From the NCBI GenBank assembly GCA_007130675.1, contig SLSB01000024.1, forward strand, positions 1-10,856: a stretch of 10,856 nucleotides of DNA, given 5' to 3'. Each line of letters opens with the position of its first letter. Within the stretch, counting starts at the first letter, position 1. Below are positions 1-6,541 of the stretch, piece after piece. This DNA is from Candidatus Hydrogenedentota bacterium. GTDB lineage: Bacteria; Hydrogenedentota; Hydrogenedentia; Hydrogenedentales; SLHB01. The notes below the pieces were generated by a model. The model saw only the letters and a list, made by a program, of their open reading frames with translations. It was not told the origin of the DNA and made no database searches. Position numbers and translations under genes: made by a program.

Positions 1-347
1 AAGATCCTGAACATCCGCTCGTGCAGGCTTTCGACGAGCCCGAATTCACCGATCACGACGAAATCTATCAGGTGAAGGGGCCATACTCGCGTGAAACCCA
101 CCGCGTCCTGCTGTCCCTCGACCTCGAAAAATCCGGAGAACCCAATTCGGACAAAATACATCGAACCGACGGCGATTTCGCGCTGGCGTGGATTAAACCC
201 TACGGAGAAGGCCGGGTCTTCTATTGCGGACTCGGCCACCAGCACGATCTGTTCTGGAATCCCGCGATTCTGCGCTTCCTGCTCGATGGAATACAGTTCG
301 CCACAGGCGATCTCGAAGCCGATATGACACCCAGCGCGCACCGCTGA
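1..347 (+). CDS. ThuA-like domain protein, C-terminal part (cut by window edge)
   Basis: This is the 3' end of a gene that enters from outside the window. The open frame runs from base 3 without a stop, reading DPEHPLVQAFDEPEF, to a TGA at 345-347. A GTG at base 21 lies inside the conserved reading and is probably not the start. The tail has the pattern I know from ThuA-like domains (trehalose-utilisation family, glutamine-amidotransferase-like fold): a stretch ending in SLDL, then LAWIKPYGEGRVFYCGLGHQ, then a phenylalanine- and tryptophan-bearing segment (HDLFWNPAIL) and a final helix. Family members often sit in carbohydrate-related gene clusters of environmental bacteria, but their biochemical role is poorly defined, so no substrate is proposed. 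It ends 247 bases before ftsK, which has its own promoter, so the two are probably not co-transcribed. The family call is fairly sure and the function is unknown. Confidence 0.75.
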   Translation, partial: DPEHPLVQAFDEPEFTDHDEIYQVKGPYSRETHRVLLSLDLEKSGEPNSDKIHRTDGDFALAWIKPYGEGRVFYCGLGHQHDLFWNPAILRFLLDGIQFATGDLEADMTPSAHR

Positions 348-594
348 CCTCCTTCGAGACCGGTTTCGTGCTCCAAATCTTCCGGAAACTCCACAAATAC
401 CCCCTTGAATTTCCTGTTTTCCGCTTCATTATGGCATAATCACTGGGAGATGGTACCAGGTTAGGTGGCGCGTAAACGCCGAAAATCACAACCACTGGGG
501 GTCATTTCGAGAATTAGTACCATATTTGGTTGCCAAGACGCCCTTCCTTTGATACACTAGGGGGTGCCAAGCGATTCAGTAGTGGGGAGGCATC
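348..594 (+). other. Intergenic region, ThuA-like gene to ftsK
   Basis: No credible gene is seen here. The left part (about 400-440) is AT-richer than its surroundings. I see no strong hairpin followed by a T-run that would end the ThuA transcript. The right part holds the candidate ftsK promoter and its ribosome binding site. Confidence 0.5.
530..558 (+). promoter_or_regulatory. Candidate sigma70-type promoter of ftsK
   Basis: A -35-like TTGCCA at 530-535 (5 of 6 consensus bases) is followed after 17 bases by a -10-like TACACT at 553-558 (4 of 6). Transcription would start near 565, about 30 bases before the ftsK start codon. A GGGGAGG Shine-Dalgarno sequence at 584-590 sits 4 bases before the ATG at 595. 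Assignment is by consensus match and spacing only. Confidence 0.45.
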
Positions 595-3078
595 ATGGTT
601 TCATCGCCAAAGATATCCATCGAGCGCGCACGGGAAATTGTTGGCGTACTGCTTCTAGCTCTCACTATTTTTCTTTTTCTGGCACTTGTCAGCGATGGAT
701 ATGAGGGCGACATTCACCGCCCGCTGGACGGAGTCGGCCAATCCGGCCATCCGTTTGGATGGCCAGGAGCATGGGTAGCCTGGTTTCTGACGCTTTTGCT
801 CGGCTACGGCGCACACGTCATTTACTGCATCACCTGCGTGTGGGGCATTATGCTGCTCCGCCACACTACGCTGGACCGGCTGATTTCGCGGATGGGCGGT
901 TTGTTTCTGCTTGCGTGCTCGATGGCCGCGCTGTTACATGTCCATATGATGGCGGCAGGCGAAGGCGTCGGCGGCGGCGGTATTATCGGAGCGTTCTTCG
1001 GCGACCTGACCCGTGCCCAGTTTGGCTTCATCGGCGCCAACGTCGTAATGCTGACCCTGGTCATTATCGGCCTGCTGTTGTCCACCGATTTTCTGTTTGT
1101 AAAAGCCCTCAATGCCATGCGGCTCATCCTGATGATGGTGTTGCATATGGTCTCCCACAGCGTCGAGACTGCCGTGCAAGACTGGAGTGCCCAGCGTTCC
1201 GCCCGAAAGGCCGCGCGCCCCGCCCCGCGCCGCAAGGAAAAGGCATGGGGCGTGCTGGGAACCCGCAGCGATCCCGACGCAGAAATCGAAGAACCCGAGA
1301 TGGCAGCCGAGCCCGTCGAACGGCGCATCCACATTCGTTCGGCCTTGCGCTACAAAGCTCCCGAGGAACAGCCCGCCCCCGAGACAGCCGAGCTTCCCTT
1401 CGAGGATGTGCCGCACGATCTCGTTGAACCGGATGAGTCGCTCCCCGGCATGGAGCCGGCCGAAGCCGAAACAGACGCGAACGACGCCGGCACGGCAGAC
1501 GCCGAACCTCTTGTCGCCGAAGACGCGCCTGCAGCAAGGCGCAAGCCCATCTTGCCGCGCCGAAAGACCCCGCCCGAGGATGAACTGCCCCCGGATTACG
1601 TCTATCCCAAACGGTATGCGAAACCGTCGCTCAGCATGTTCGACGCGCCACCGCCGCCGCTCGAGCCCGACCTGGAGGATCACCTGTATGCAACCAGCGC
1701 ATTGCTCGAGGATACCCTCAAAACATTCAACATCGAGGCCCAGGTCGTCGAGGTGACCCGCGGCCCGACCATTACGCGCTTCGAGCTCGAGCCCGCGCCG
1801 GGCATCAAGGTGAGCCGGTTTCACGCGCTCGCCGACGACATCGCCTTGGCCCTCAAAGCCTACCGCGTGCGTGTCGAAGCCCCCATACCGGGCAAAGGCC
1901 GCGTCGGCATTGAAGTACCCAACCGGGACCGCGAGACCGTCGTCGTGCGCGAACTGCTCGAATCGCCAACGTTCTCGCGCTCGGGCTACGCCCTGCCGCT
2001 CGCTCTCGGAAAAGGCATCGGCGGCGACGTACATGTCGTCGATTTGGCCGCGATGCCGCACCTGCTCGTGGCCGGCGCCACAGGAGCCGGCAAGACGGTC
2101 TGCGTGAAAACGCTGCTCGCCAGCCTCCTCGTAGAAAAAACGCCCGACGACATGCAGCTTATCCTCATCGACCCGAAGATGGTCGAGTTGTCGATCTTCA
2201 ACGACATCCCCCACCTCATCACCCCCGTCGTGACCGACGCAAAGAAAGCTGCATCGAGTCTGAACTGGCTCATCAACGAAATGGAAGAGCGCTATCGGCT
2301 ATTTGCCCATCTACGCACCCGCAATATCGAGATCTACAACGCCAGCGTCGACAATGGCGAAATCGAATTGCCCGAAAAAGACGGCGAGACGGCCGATTCC
2401 ATGGACGTCATCCGCAAGCTGCCCTATATCGTGTGCGTGATCGACGAGTTGGCAGATCTAATGATGCTGGCCCGCACCGAGGTCGAAGATGCCATTGCCC
2501 GCCTTGCCCAGCTTGCACGCGCGGTCGGCATTCACCTCATCATCGCCACGCAGCGGCCGTCCGTCGATGTGCTCACCGGCGTCATTAAGGCCAACTTCCC
2601 CGCGCGCATTTCCTTCCAGGTATCATCGCGCGTCGATTCGCGATGCATCCTCGACGAAATCGGAGCCGAACGCCTTATCGGCCAGGGCGACATGCTCTAC
2701 CTGCCCCCGGGTAGGTCAAAACCCACTCGTATCCAGAGCGGATTTGTCAGCGACAGCGAAATGAACCAACTCGTCGCGTACTTGAAGACACAGGCCCCGC
2801 CCCAGTATCGTGACGAAATCGAGCGGTTCGGAAAAGCCGACGACAGGCTTGATGAGTTGTCCGATCAGGACGACGATCTGTATGATGATGCCGTCAGGGT
2901 CGTGCTCGAGACCGGCCAAGCGTCCATTTCGATGGTGCAACGGCGGCTCCGGGTAGGGTATACTCGAGCGGCACGTCTCATCGACATGATGGAATTACGG
3001 GGAATCGTGGGTCCGCACATAGGCAGCAAAGCACGGGAGATTCTCGTCAATGCGCCGCCGGAGAATGAGGTCGCATGA
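595..3078 (+). CDS. ftsK: DNA translocase FtsK/SpoIIIE
   Basis: This encodes an 827-residue, septum-anchored, ATP-driven DNA pump that clears and aligns chromosome termini during division. Hydrophobic segments at about residues 14-32, 58-88, 100-120 and 143-168 form the N-terminal membrane anchor. Residues about 200-365 are a proline-, glutamate- and arginine-rich low-complexity linker. The RecA-like motor follows, with Walker A GATGAGKT at 494-501 and Walker B VCVIDELAD at 613-621, then the conserved IIATQRPSVDVLTGVIK stretch. Residues about 762-818 form a winged-helix gamma domain (LYDDAV to GSKAREIL), which in known FtsK/SpoIIIE proteins reads oriented chromosomal sequences. All expected domains are present, and the length is typical of SpoIIIE-like or short-linker FtsK proteins rather than the much longer E. 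coli form. The ATG at 595 is supported by a GGGGAGG site. Its 3' end overlaps the RodZ-like gene by 4 bases (ATGA), suggesting translational coupling. Confidence 0.97.
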   Translation: MVSSPKISIERAREIVGVLLLALTIFLFLALVSDGYEGDIHRPLDGVGQSGHPFGWPGAWVAWFLTLLLGYGAHVIYCITCVWGIMLLRHTTLDRLISRMGGLFLLACSMAALLHVHMMAAGEGVGGGGIIGAFFGDLTRAQFGFIGANVVMLTLVIIGLLLSTDFLFVKALNAMRLILMMVLHMVSHSVETAVQDWSAQRSARKAARPAPRRKEKAWGVLGTRSDPDAEIEEPEMAAEPVERRIHIRSALRYKAPEEQPAPETAELPFEDVPHDLVEPDESLPGMEPAEAETDANDAGTADAEPLVAEDAPAARRKPILPRRKTPPEDELPPDYVYPKRYAKPSLSMFDAPPPPLEPDLEDHLYATSALLEDTLKTFNIEAQVVEVTRGPTITRFELEPAPGIKVSRFHALADDIALALKAYRVRVEAPIPGKGRVGIEVPNRDRETVVVRELLESPTFSRSGYALPLALGKGIGGDVHVVDLAAMPHLLVAGATGAGKTVCVKTLLASLLVEKTPDDMQLILIDPKMVELSIFNDIPHLITPVVTDAKKAASSLNWLINEMEERYRLFAHLRTRNIEIYNASVDNGEIELPEKDGETADSMDVIRKLPYIVCVIDELADLMMLARTEVEDAIARLAQLARAVGIHLIIATQRPSVDVLTGVIKANFPARISFQVSSRVDSRCILDEIGAERLIGQGDMLYLPPGRSKPTRIQSGFVSDSEMNQLVAYLKTQAPPQYRDEIERFGKADDRLDELSDQDDDLYDDAVRVVLETGQASISMVQRRLRVGYTRAARLIDMMELRGIVGPHIGSKAREILVNAPPENEVA

Positions 3079-3572
3079 GTAGCAAGGTTACATTTCCCGG
3101 CCATGAACTACGCGAACGGCGTGAAGAACGCGGCATCAGCCTCACTGAGGGGTACAAACGCGTTCATATCCCAATTCGCTATATCCAGGCCCTCGAGACG
3201 TCCGACATCGAAACCTTGCCCGAACCGTGTTTTGTTAAAGGCTTTCTGAAATCCTATTGCGCCTACCTCGAACTGAATGCCGACCGGTTTGTGAACCTGT
3301 ATCACGAGGCCGCCGGAGCCGCCTATAGCAGAACCCTGCCCCAGAAGCCCAAAGAGCGTGTGGCCACGCCGGAATGGCGAACCGAGTTGGTGACCTGGGC
3401 AACGATCTGCGCAGTGCTTGCCGTCGTCTGGCTCGGCTATCAGGCTGTCGTGCGGCCCGATGCCGGCCCCAATGACGGCCGCGTCGAAGCCGGCGCACCT
3501 GATATCCACGAGCGCCCTGCCACACAAGGAAATCCCTTCGAACCTCAAGATATTCGGCAAGAAGGCTTCTAA
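3075..3572 (+). CDS. RodZ-like HTH and single-pass membrane protein (short form)
   Basis: This 165-residue protein has the N-terminal half of the RodZ plan. A helix-turn-helix domain at about residues 7-75 (HELRERREERGISL, then the IPIRYIQALE helix and the FVKGFLKSYCAYLEL signature) is followed by a basic and polar spacer. One membrane helix lies at about 106-126 (LVTWATICAVLAVVWLGY), with a short polar tail after it. In characterised bacteria RodZ links the MreB cytoskeleton through its HTH domain to the elongation machinery across the membrane. The large extracytoplasmic beta domain (DUF4115) of full-length RodZ is absent, since only about 39 residues follow the helix. The ATG overlaps the ftsK stop, with GAGG at 3067-3070 as the likely ribosome binding site. 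A RodZ/YmfM-like gene between a SpoIIIE-type gene and pgsA matches the order known in Bacillus. The family is fairly sure. A role in cell shape is inferred. Confidence 0.85.
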   Translation: MSSKVTFPGHELRERREERGISLTEGYKRVHIPIRYIQALETSDIETLPEPCFVKGFLKSYCAYLELNADRFVNLYHEAAGAAYSRTLPQKPKERVATPEWRTELVTWATICAVLAVVWLGYQAVVRPDAGPNDGRVEAGAPDIHERPATQGNPFEPQDIRQEGF

Positions 3573-3715
3573 ACCCCGCACACCGAATAAGCGTCGACCA
3601 GAGCAGAGACAGAATCCCGTGAAACGTGCGCTCCCATTATCGGACAGCATTCTATCGAGAGACGCACGAGGTATCTGTGACAAAATCGGGGCCACACCCC
3701 AAAACCGTAACATCC

Positions 3716-3792
3716 TTGGAGTGCGGCGGCTTGCTGCCGCTCTGGTTTCGCCGCTTTGCCGCGCAAGAGGGAACCCTCAAACGAAACCAAAG
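3716..3792. repeat. GC-rich palindromic block, possibly an interspersed repeat
   Basis: Three nested symmetries are visible. A hairpin pairs GCGGCGG (3723-3729) with CTGCCGC (3734-3740) around a CTTG loop, with one G-T wobble. An inverted repeat with 11-base arms, CTCTGGTTTCG (3740-3750) and CGAAACCAAAG (3782-3792), has one mismatch. Between those arms lies the palindromic stretch GAGGGAACCCTC (3767-3778). GCCGC also recurs at 3736, 3750 and 3758. There is only one copy in the window, so calling it a dispersed repeat is inference from its shape and intergenic position. Confidence 0.45.
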
Positions 3793-3829
3793 AAAACGAG
3801 ACCAATGTGGGGTCGCGTGGGTCACCTTT

Positions 3830-3857
3830 TTGCCGTCTTCGTCTCGTCTGCTATAAT
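3830..3857 (+). promoter_or_regulatory. Near-consensus sigma70-type promoter of pgsA-alr-yacP
   Basis: A -35-like TTGCCG (3830-3835) is followed after 16 bases by a perfect TATAAT (3852-3857). Transcription would begin near 3864, giving a leader of about 44 bases before the pgsA ATG at 3908. It is the best -10 hexamer seen in the non-coding parts of the window, and it indicates that pgsA starts a transcript separate from ftsK. Confidence 0.6.
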
Positions 3858-3907
3858 GGCCGGGTGTCCGAAGCAACGCCAAACCGCCGGGTTTCCACAG
3901 TAACCGA

Positions 3908-4564
3908 ATGAACACGCAAGCAACAGAAAACTCATCGCACTCGAAGCAGGCAGACAGCAGCGAGTCAAAGGTTTTGAATCTCCCGAACAAGCTTACCCTG
4001 CTCCGCCTCGGCATGACACCACTGCTTCTTGTTCTCCTGTCCGTAGATAACCTCGCCTGTTACATCGCCGGTTATGCTTTGTTCATTGCCGCCACCCTCA
4101 CGGACTATTACGACGGGAAAATCGCGCGCGCGCGTGGGCTCATCACCAATTTCGGAAAGCTGATGGACCCCCTGGCCGACAAGATTCTTATCTCGACCGT
4201 TTTCATTATGATGATTGGCATGCCTGACCTCGAGGTCCCGCGGTGGACGGTGGTGATCATCATCGCGCGCGAATTTCTCGTCACCGGAGTGCGCTCGCTC
4301 GCGGCCACCGAAGGGATCATCATCGCTGCAAACAAGTACGGCAAAACCAAGGCCGTGCTGCAGATGGTCTATGTACATGTCTTTCTCGGGCTGACGATCT
4401 TCAAGCGCATCGCCGAGCTTTGGCTGCCGGATCTCGTGACGGAGTATGCGTGGCTGCTGAGGACAGCGTCGTTCTGGGCGATTATTGCAGTCGCCTTATA
4501 CACCGTCTACTCGGGAGTGCGCTATGCACAGTTGAACTGGCAGACACTGCATTTGGGGAGTTGA
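3908..4564 (+). CDS. pgsA: CDP-diacylglycerol--glycerol-3-phosphate 3-phosphatidyltransferase
   Basis: The product is an inner-membrane enzyme that makes phosphatidylglycerol phosphate, the committed step to phosphatidylglycerol and cardiolipin. The 218-residue protein carries the complete CDP-alcohol phosphatidyltransferase signature, with D66, D69, G70, A73, R74, G83, D87 and D91 (TDYYDG, then KIARARG, then MDPLAD). It also has the PgsA-like REFLVTGVRSLAA segment near 121-133 and GKTKAVLQ near 145-152. Hydrophobic helices occur at about 35-62, 93-105, 113-127, 150-165 and 183-203. Homology begins around residue 25 (LPNKLTLLRLG), so the first 22 residues, rich in serine and polar residues, are an extension or the start is further in. 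No strong Shine-Dalgarno sequence precedes the ATG at 3908, which leaves the start uncertain. It is followed one base later by alr. Confidence 0.93.
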   Translation: MNTQATENSSHSKQADSSESKVLNLPNKLTLLRLGMTPLLLVLLSVDNLACYIAGYALFIAATLTDYYDGKIARARGLITNFGKLMDPLADKILISTVFIMMIGMPDLEVPRWTVVIIIAREFLVTGVRSLAATEGIIIAANKYGKTKAVLQMVYVHVFLGLTIFKRIAELWLPDLVTEYAWLLRTASFWAIIAVALYTVYSGVRYAQLNWQTLHLGS

Positions 4565-4565
4565 G

Positions 4566-5687
4566 ATGGACAGCACTGCACAGTCAGCCTTTGTCGTCGA
4601 TCTGGCCGCCTACGCGCAGAACATTCGCACCGTGCGCGACATGGTGCCCAAAGAATGTTCCGTCATGGCCGTGGTAAAAGGCAACGCCTACGGCCACGGC
4701 GCCGTCGCCACAGCCCAGAGAGCATTACAGGCGGGCGCGGCAATGCTCGCCGTCGCCACCGTCGAGGAAGCCATTGTATTGCGCTCGGCGAGCATTACAG
4801 CCCCCATCATGGTGATGGTGCAGCCGCCTGTCGAAGCGTTTCCGGAAGCCATCGAAAACAACCTGCGACTTCTATTGTCAGATGTCACCGCAGCGGAACG
4901 CCTTGGCGAACTCGCCCGCAAGCGCAACCGGGTTGTGCCGATCCACTGCAAAATCGACACCGGCATGGGACGTCAGGGCCTCGACCCCGATAATGCTGTC
5001 GCCGCCATGCGCCACATCACCCGCGTTTCGCATGTCGATATCGAGGGCGTAGCGACGCATTTCTCGAGCGCTGAAGAAATCGACGACCCTCAAACGGCCA
5101 ACCAGATTCGGGTCTTCAGGCAGGTGCTCAAACAATTCGAGAAGGAGGGCATACCCTATGAGATGGCCCACGCGGCCAACAGTGCCGCCATCGTCGGCCA
5201 TCCCGCAAGCACCTTCGACATGGTGCGCCCCGGACTCATGACCTATGGGGTCTGGCCAACGAATTCACCCCCCGAGCGTATGCCCTTGCGGCCCGTAGGA
5301 AGATGGGAGTCCAAGATAGTGCTCATCAAAGAACTCCCCTCGGGCTGGAGCATCGGATACGGCGCAACCTTCACCACACAACGCCCGACCCGCACCGCAG
5401 TCATCCCCGTCGGATATGCCGATGGATTCAAAGCGCAATTCGGCAACAACGCCGATGTGCTGATCCGCGGACGACGCTGCCCGGTGCGCGGCCGGGTCTC
5501 GATGGACCAAATTGTCGCCGACATTACCGACGTGCCGGGCGTGGCCGTCGGTGACACAGCCGTGCTGCTCGGGGCCGACGGCACCGAATCCATTACCGTG
5601 AACGAATTGGCGCAGCGCTCCAACACCGCGAACCAGGATATCCTGTCGTCCATCGGGCCGCGCGTGCACCGCGTCTACACCAACTGA
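4566..5687 (+). CDS. alr: Alanine racemase
   Basis: This PLP enzyme interconverts L- and D-alanine to supply D-alanine for peptidoglycan. It has 373 residues, the normal length. The PLP-binding lysine is K38 in AVVKGNAYGHG. The second catalytic base is Y265 in SIGYGATF. K129 (HCKIDTGMGR) matches the position that is carbamylated in the Geobacillus enzyme, with R136 just after it. M313 in RVSMDQI and the RPG motif at 221-223 are also typical. The order is an N-terminal PLP barrel to about residue 240 and a C-terminal beta domain after it. GGGGAG (4555-4560) lies 5 bases before the ATG, inside the end of pgsA, and only one base separates the two genes, so co-transcription is very likely. All key residues are present. 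Confidence 0.96.
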   Translation: MDSTAQSAFVVDLAAYAQNIRTVRDMVPKECSVMAVVKGNAYGHGAVATAQRALQAGAAMLAVATVEEAIVLRSASITAPIMVMVQPPVEAFPEAIENNLRLLLSDVTAAERLGELARKRNRVVPIHCKIDTGMGRQGLDPDNAVAAMRHITRVSHVDIEGVATHFSSAEEIDDPQTANQIRVFRQVLKQFEKEGIPYEMAHAANSAAIVGHPASTFDMVRPGLMTYGVWPTNSPPERMPLRPVGRWESKIVLIKELPSGWSIGYGATFTTQRPTRTAVIPVGYADGFKAQFGNNADVLIRGRRCPVRGRVSMDQIVADITDVPGVAVGDTAVLLGADGTESITVNELAQRSNTANQDILSSIGPRVHRVYTN

Positions 5688-5717
5688 CCCCCAACGCGCC
5701 ATGAAGGGCCGCCCGAG

Positions 5718-6251
5718 ATGCGCAGTCTCTATTACATTGACGGGTACAACGTCATCCATCATTGCACCCGCCTGAAAACCCTGGCCCGCGACGACTTCGA
5801 GGCCGCCCGCGAGACCCTCATCGACCGCGTGGCGCGCTATTGCACCGAAGCGGGCAAACGCGCAAAGATTATCTTTGATGGACGCGGCCGCCGACCCGAC
5901 CTCGTTTCTCCTTTCCTCTCGGGGCCGGATCTCGAAGTCATTTATTCGCCTGCCCACCAAACCGCCGACGCGCTGATCGAGCGCGAAGTCTATGAAGCCC
6001 AAGACCGCTCAGAGATCGTAGTCGTCAGCAGCGACCGCGGCATACGCGACCTCTGCGGCGGACTCGGCGCACTCACCATGCGCCCCGAGCATTTTCTGAG
6101 CACCATCGACGAAAACCTCCAACAGGGCCGCAGCGCACTCGAGTTGAAGCGACACACCACAAGCCGCCCCGCGCGCATCGAGGAACACCTCGACGAAACA
6201 GCACGGCAACGCCTCCAGGCCCTCAGGCGCGATTTGGAAGAAAAAAAGTAG
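5718..6251 (+). CDS. YacP/Rae1-like NYN domain protein (putative ribonuclease)
   Basis: The 177-residue protein matches the NYN_YacP family (formerly DUF901). It opens with YYIDGYNVIHH (D8, N11), the first acidic site of the PIN-like fold, and continues with AKIIFDGRGRRPD (D54) and YSPAHQTADALIE (D84). The block VVVSSDRGIRDL (S105, D106) then leads into a charged C-terminal helix. The Bacillus homologue Rae1 (YacP) is a ribosome-associated mRNA endonuclease. The same activity is plausible here but inferred. AAGGG at 5704-5708 lies 9 bases upstream of the ATG, and 30 bases separate it from alr, so it is probably the last gene of the pgsA-alr transcript. The C-terminal tail from about residue 140 is lysine-, arginine- and glutamate-rich and could be a helical extension. 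Confidence 0.88.
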   Translation: MRSLYYIDGYNVIHHCTRLKTLARDDFEAARETLIDRVARYCTEAGKRAKIIFDGRGRRPDLVSPFLSGPDLEVIYSPAHQTADALIEREVYEAQDRSEIVVVSSDRGIRDLCGGLGALTMRPEHFLSTIDENLQQGRSALELKRHTTSRPARIEEHLDETARQRLQALRRDLEEKK

Positions 6252-6389
6252 CCCACCGTTTTGGCGGTCCTCTCATATGTCGCCGCGTGTACTCTCTTCA
6301 AAGAATGCACTTCTTTCAAGGTTGCGTTACCCCTTGCGCAGCAGAAGCCGTCAGGATGGATCGAAAACGCACATTACCTGGCGCGAAAA

Positions 6390-6455
6390 TGTAGCGTCCG
6401 GCCTTGTGCCGGACGTCTGGCGTATCGGACGTCCGGCACAAGCCCGGACGCTACA
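6390..6455. repeat. REPIN-like double palindrome
   Basis: Two 27-base arms (6390-6416 and 6429-6455) are inverted copies with a single mismatch, separated by 12 bases. Each arm is itself a hairpin. The left arm pairs CGTCCGGC (6395-6402) with GCCGGACG (6408-6415) around CTTGT. The right arm pairs CGTCCGG (6430-6436) with CCGGACG (6444-6450) around CACAAGC. Two REP-type hairpins in inverted orientation, placed between convergent genes, is the architecture known as a REPIN, typically mobilised by RAYT (TnpA-REP) transposases. No such transposase lies in this window. The structure is directly visible. The class is inferred because only one copy is seen. Confidence 0.7.
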
Positions 6456-6483
6456 GGGAGAAGACCGCTGGGGCGGGGATTGG

Positions 6484-6525
6484 CATTTCTCACCAACGCA
6501 AGGTTGCCTGGGTTGGTGAGAAATG
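6484..6525. repeat. 14-bp perfect inverted repeat near the nadE 3' end
   Basis: CATTTCTCACCAAC (6484-6497) is the exact reverse complement of GTTGGTGAGAAATG (6512-6525), with a 14-base spacer. The spacer contains GCAA (6498-6501) and TTGC (6504-6507). The repeat begins 16 bases beyond the nadE stop codon. Without a T-run it is not a textbook terminator, but it could stop or protect the 3' end of one or both converging transcripts. Confidence 0.6.
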
Positions 6526-6541
6526 TGCAGAAATATCCGGG

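Larger units (their letters stand above)
3573..3907. other. 335-base intergenic region with palindromic block and promoter
   Basis: No protein gene is supported: the open frames across it lack family signatures and overlap the structured DNA. It contains a small GGGG/CCCC hairpin at about 3688-3700, a GC-rich palindromic block (3716-3792) and a near-consensus promoter (3830-3857) ahead of pgsA. I see no clear T-tailed terminator for the ftsK transcript. Confidence 0.6.
6252..6541. other. Convergent intergenic region with two inverted repeats
   Basis: This 290-base gap lies between the 3' ends of the yacP-like gene (+) and nadE (-). Open frames crossing it show no recognisable protein and run through the palindromes. 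It holds a REPIN-like double palindrome and a separate 14-bp inverted repeat, both described on their own. No hairpin with a T-run is seen on either strand, so termination of the two converging transcripts is not explained by a canonical intrinsic terminator. Confidence 0.6.

Noticed and set aside
405..432. Possible second promoter (TTGAAT, 16 bases, CATTAT) after the ThuA-like gene
   Set aside because: It lies over 160 bases from ftsK, in AT-richer DNA where such matches arise by chance. The 530-558 promoter fits better.
934..2214. Long 426-codon open frame on the - strand inside ftsK
   Set aside because: It lies fully antisense to an unmistakable FtsK with intact motifs and shows no family signature. 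Long antisense frames are common in GC-rich genes with strong codon bias.
3418..3903. 161-codon + strand frame overlapping the RodZ-like gene and the intergenic palindromes
   Set aside because: It overlaps rodZ in another frame, runs through the structured repeat and the promoter, and has no domain-like pattern.
6484..6525. Intrinsic terminator reading of the 14-bp inverted repeat
   Set aside because: Neither strand has a T-run after the stem, so a canonical rho-independent terminator was not called.
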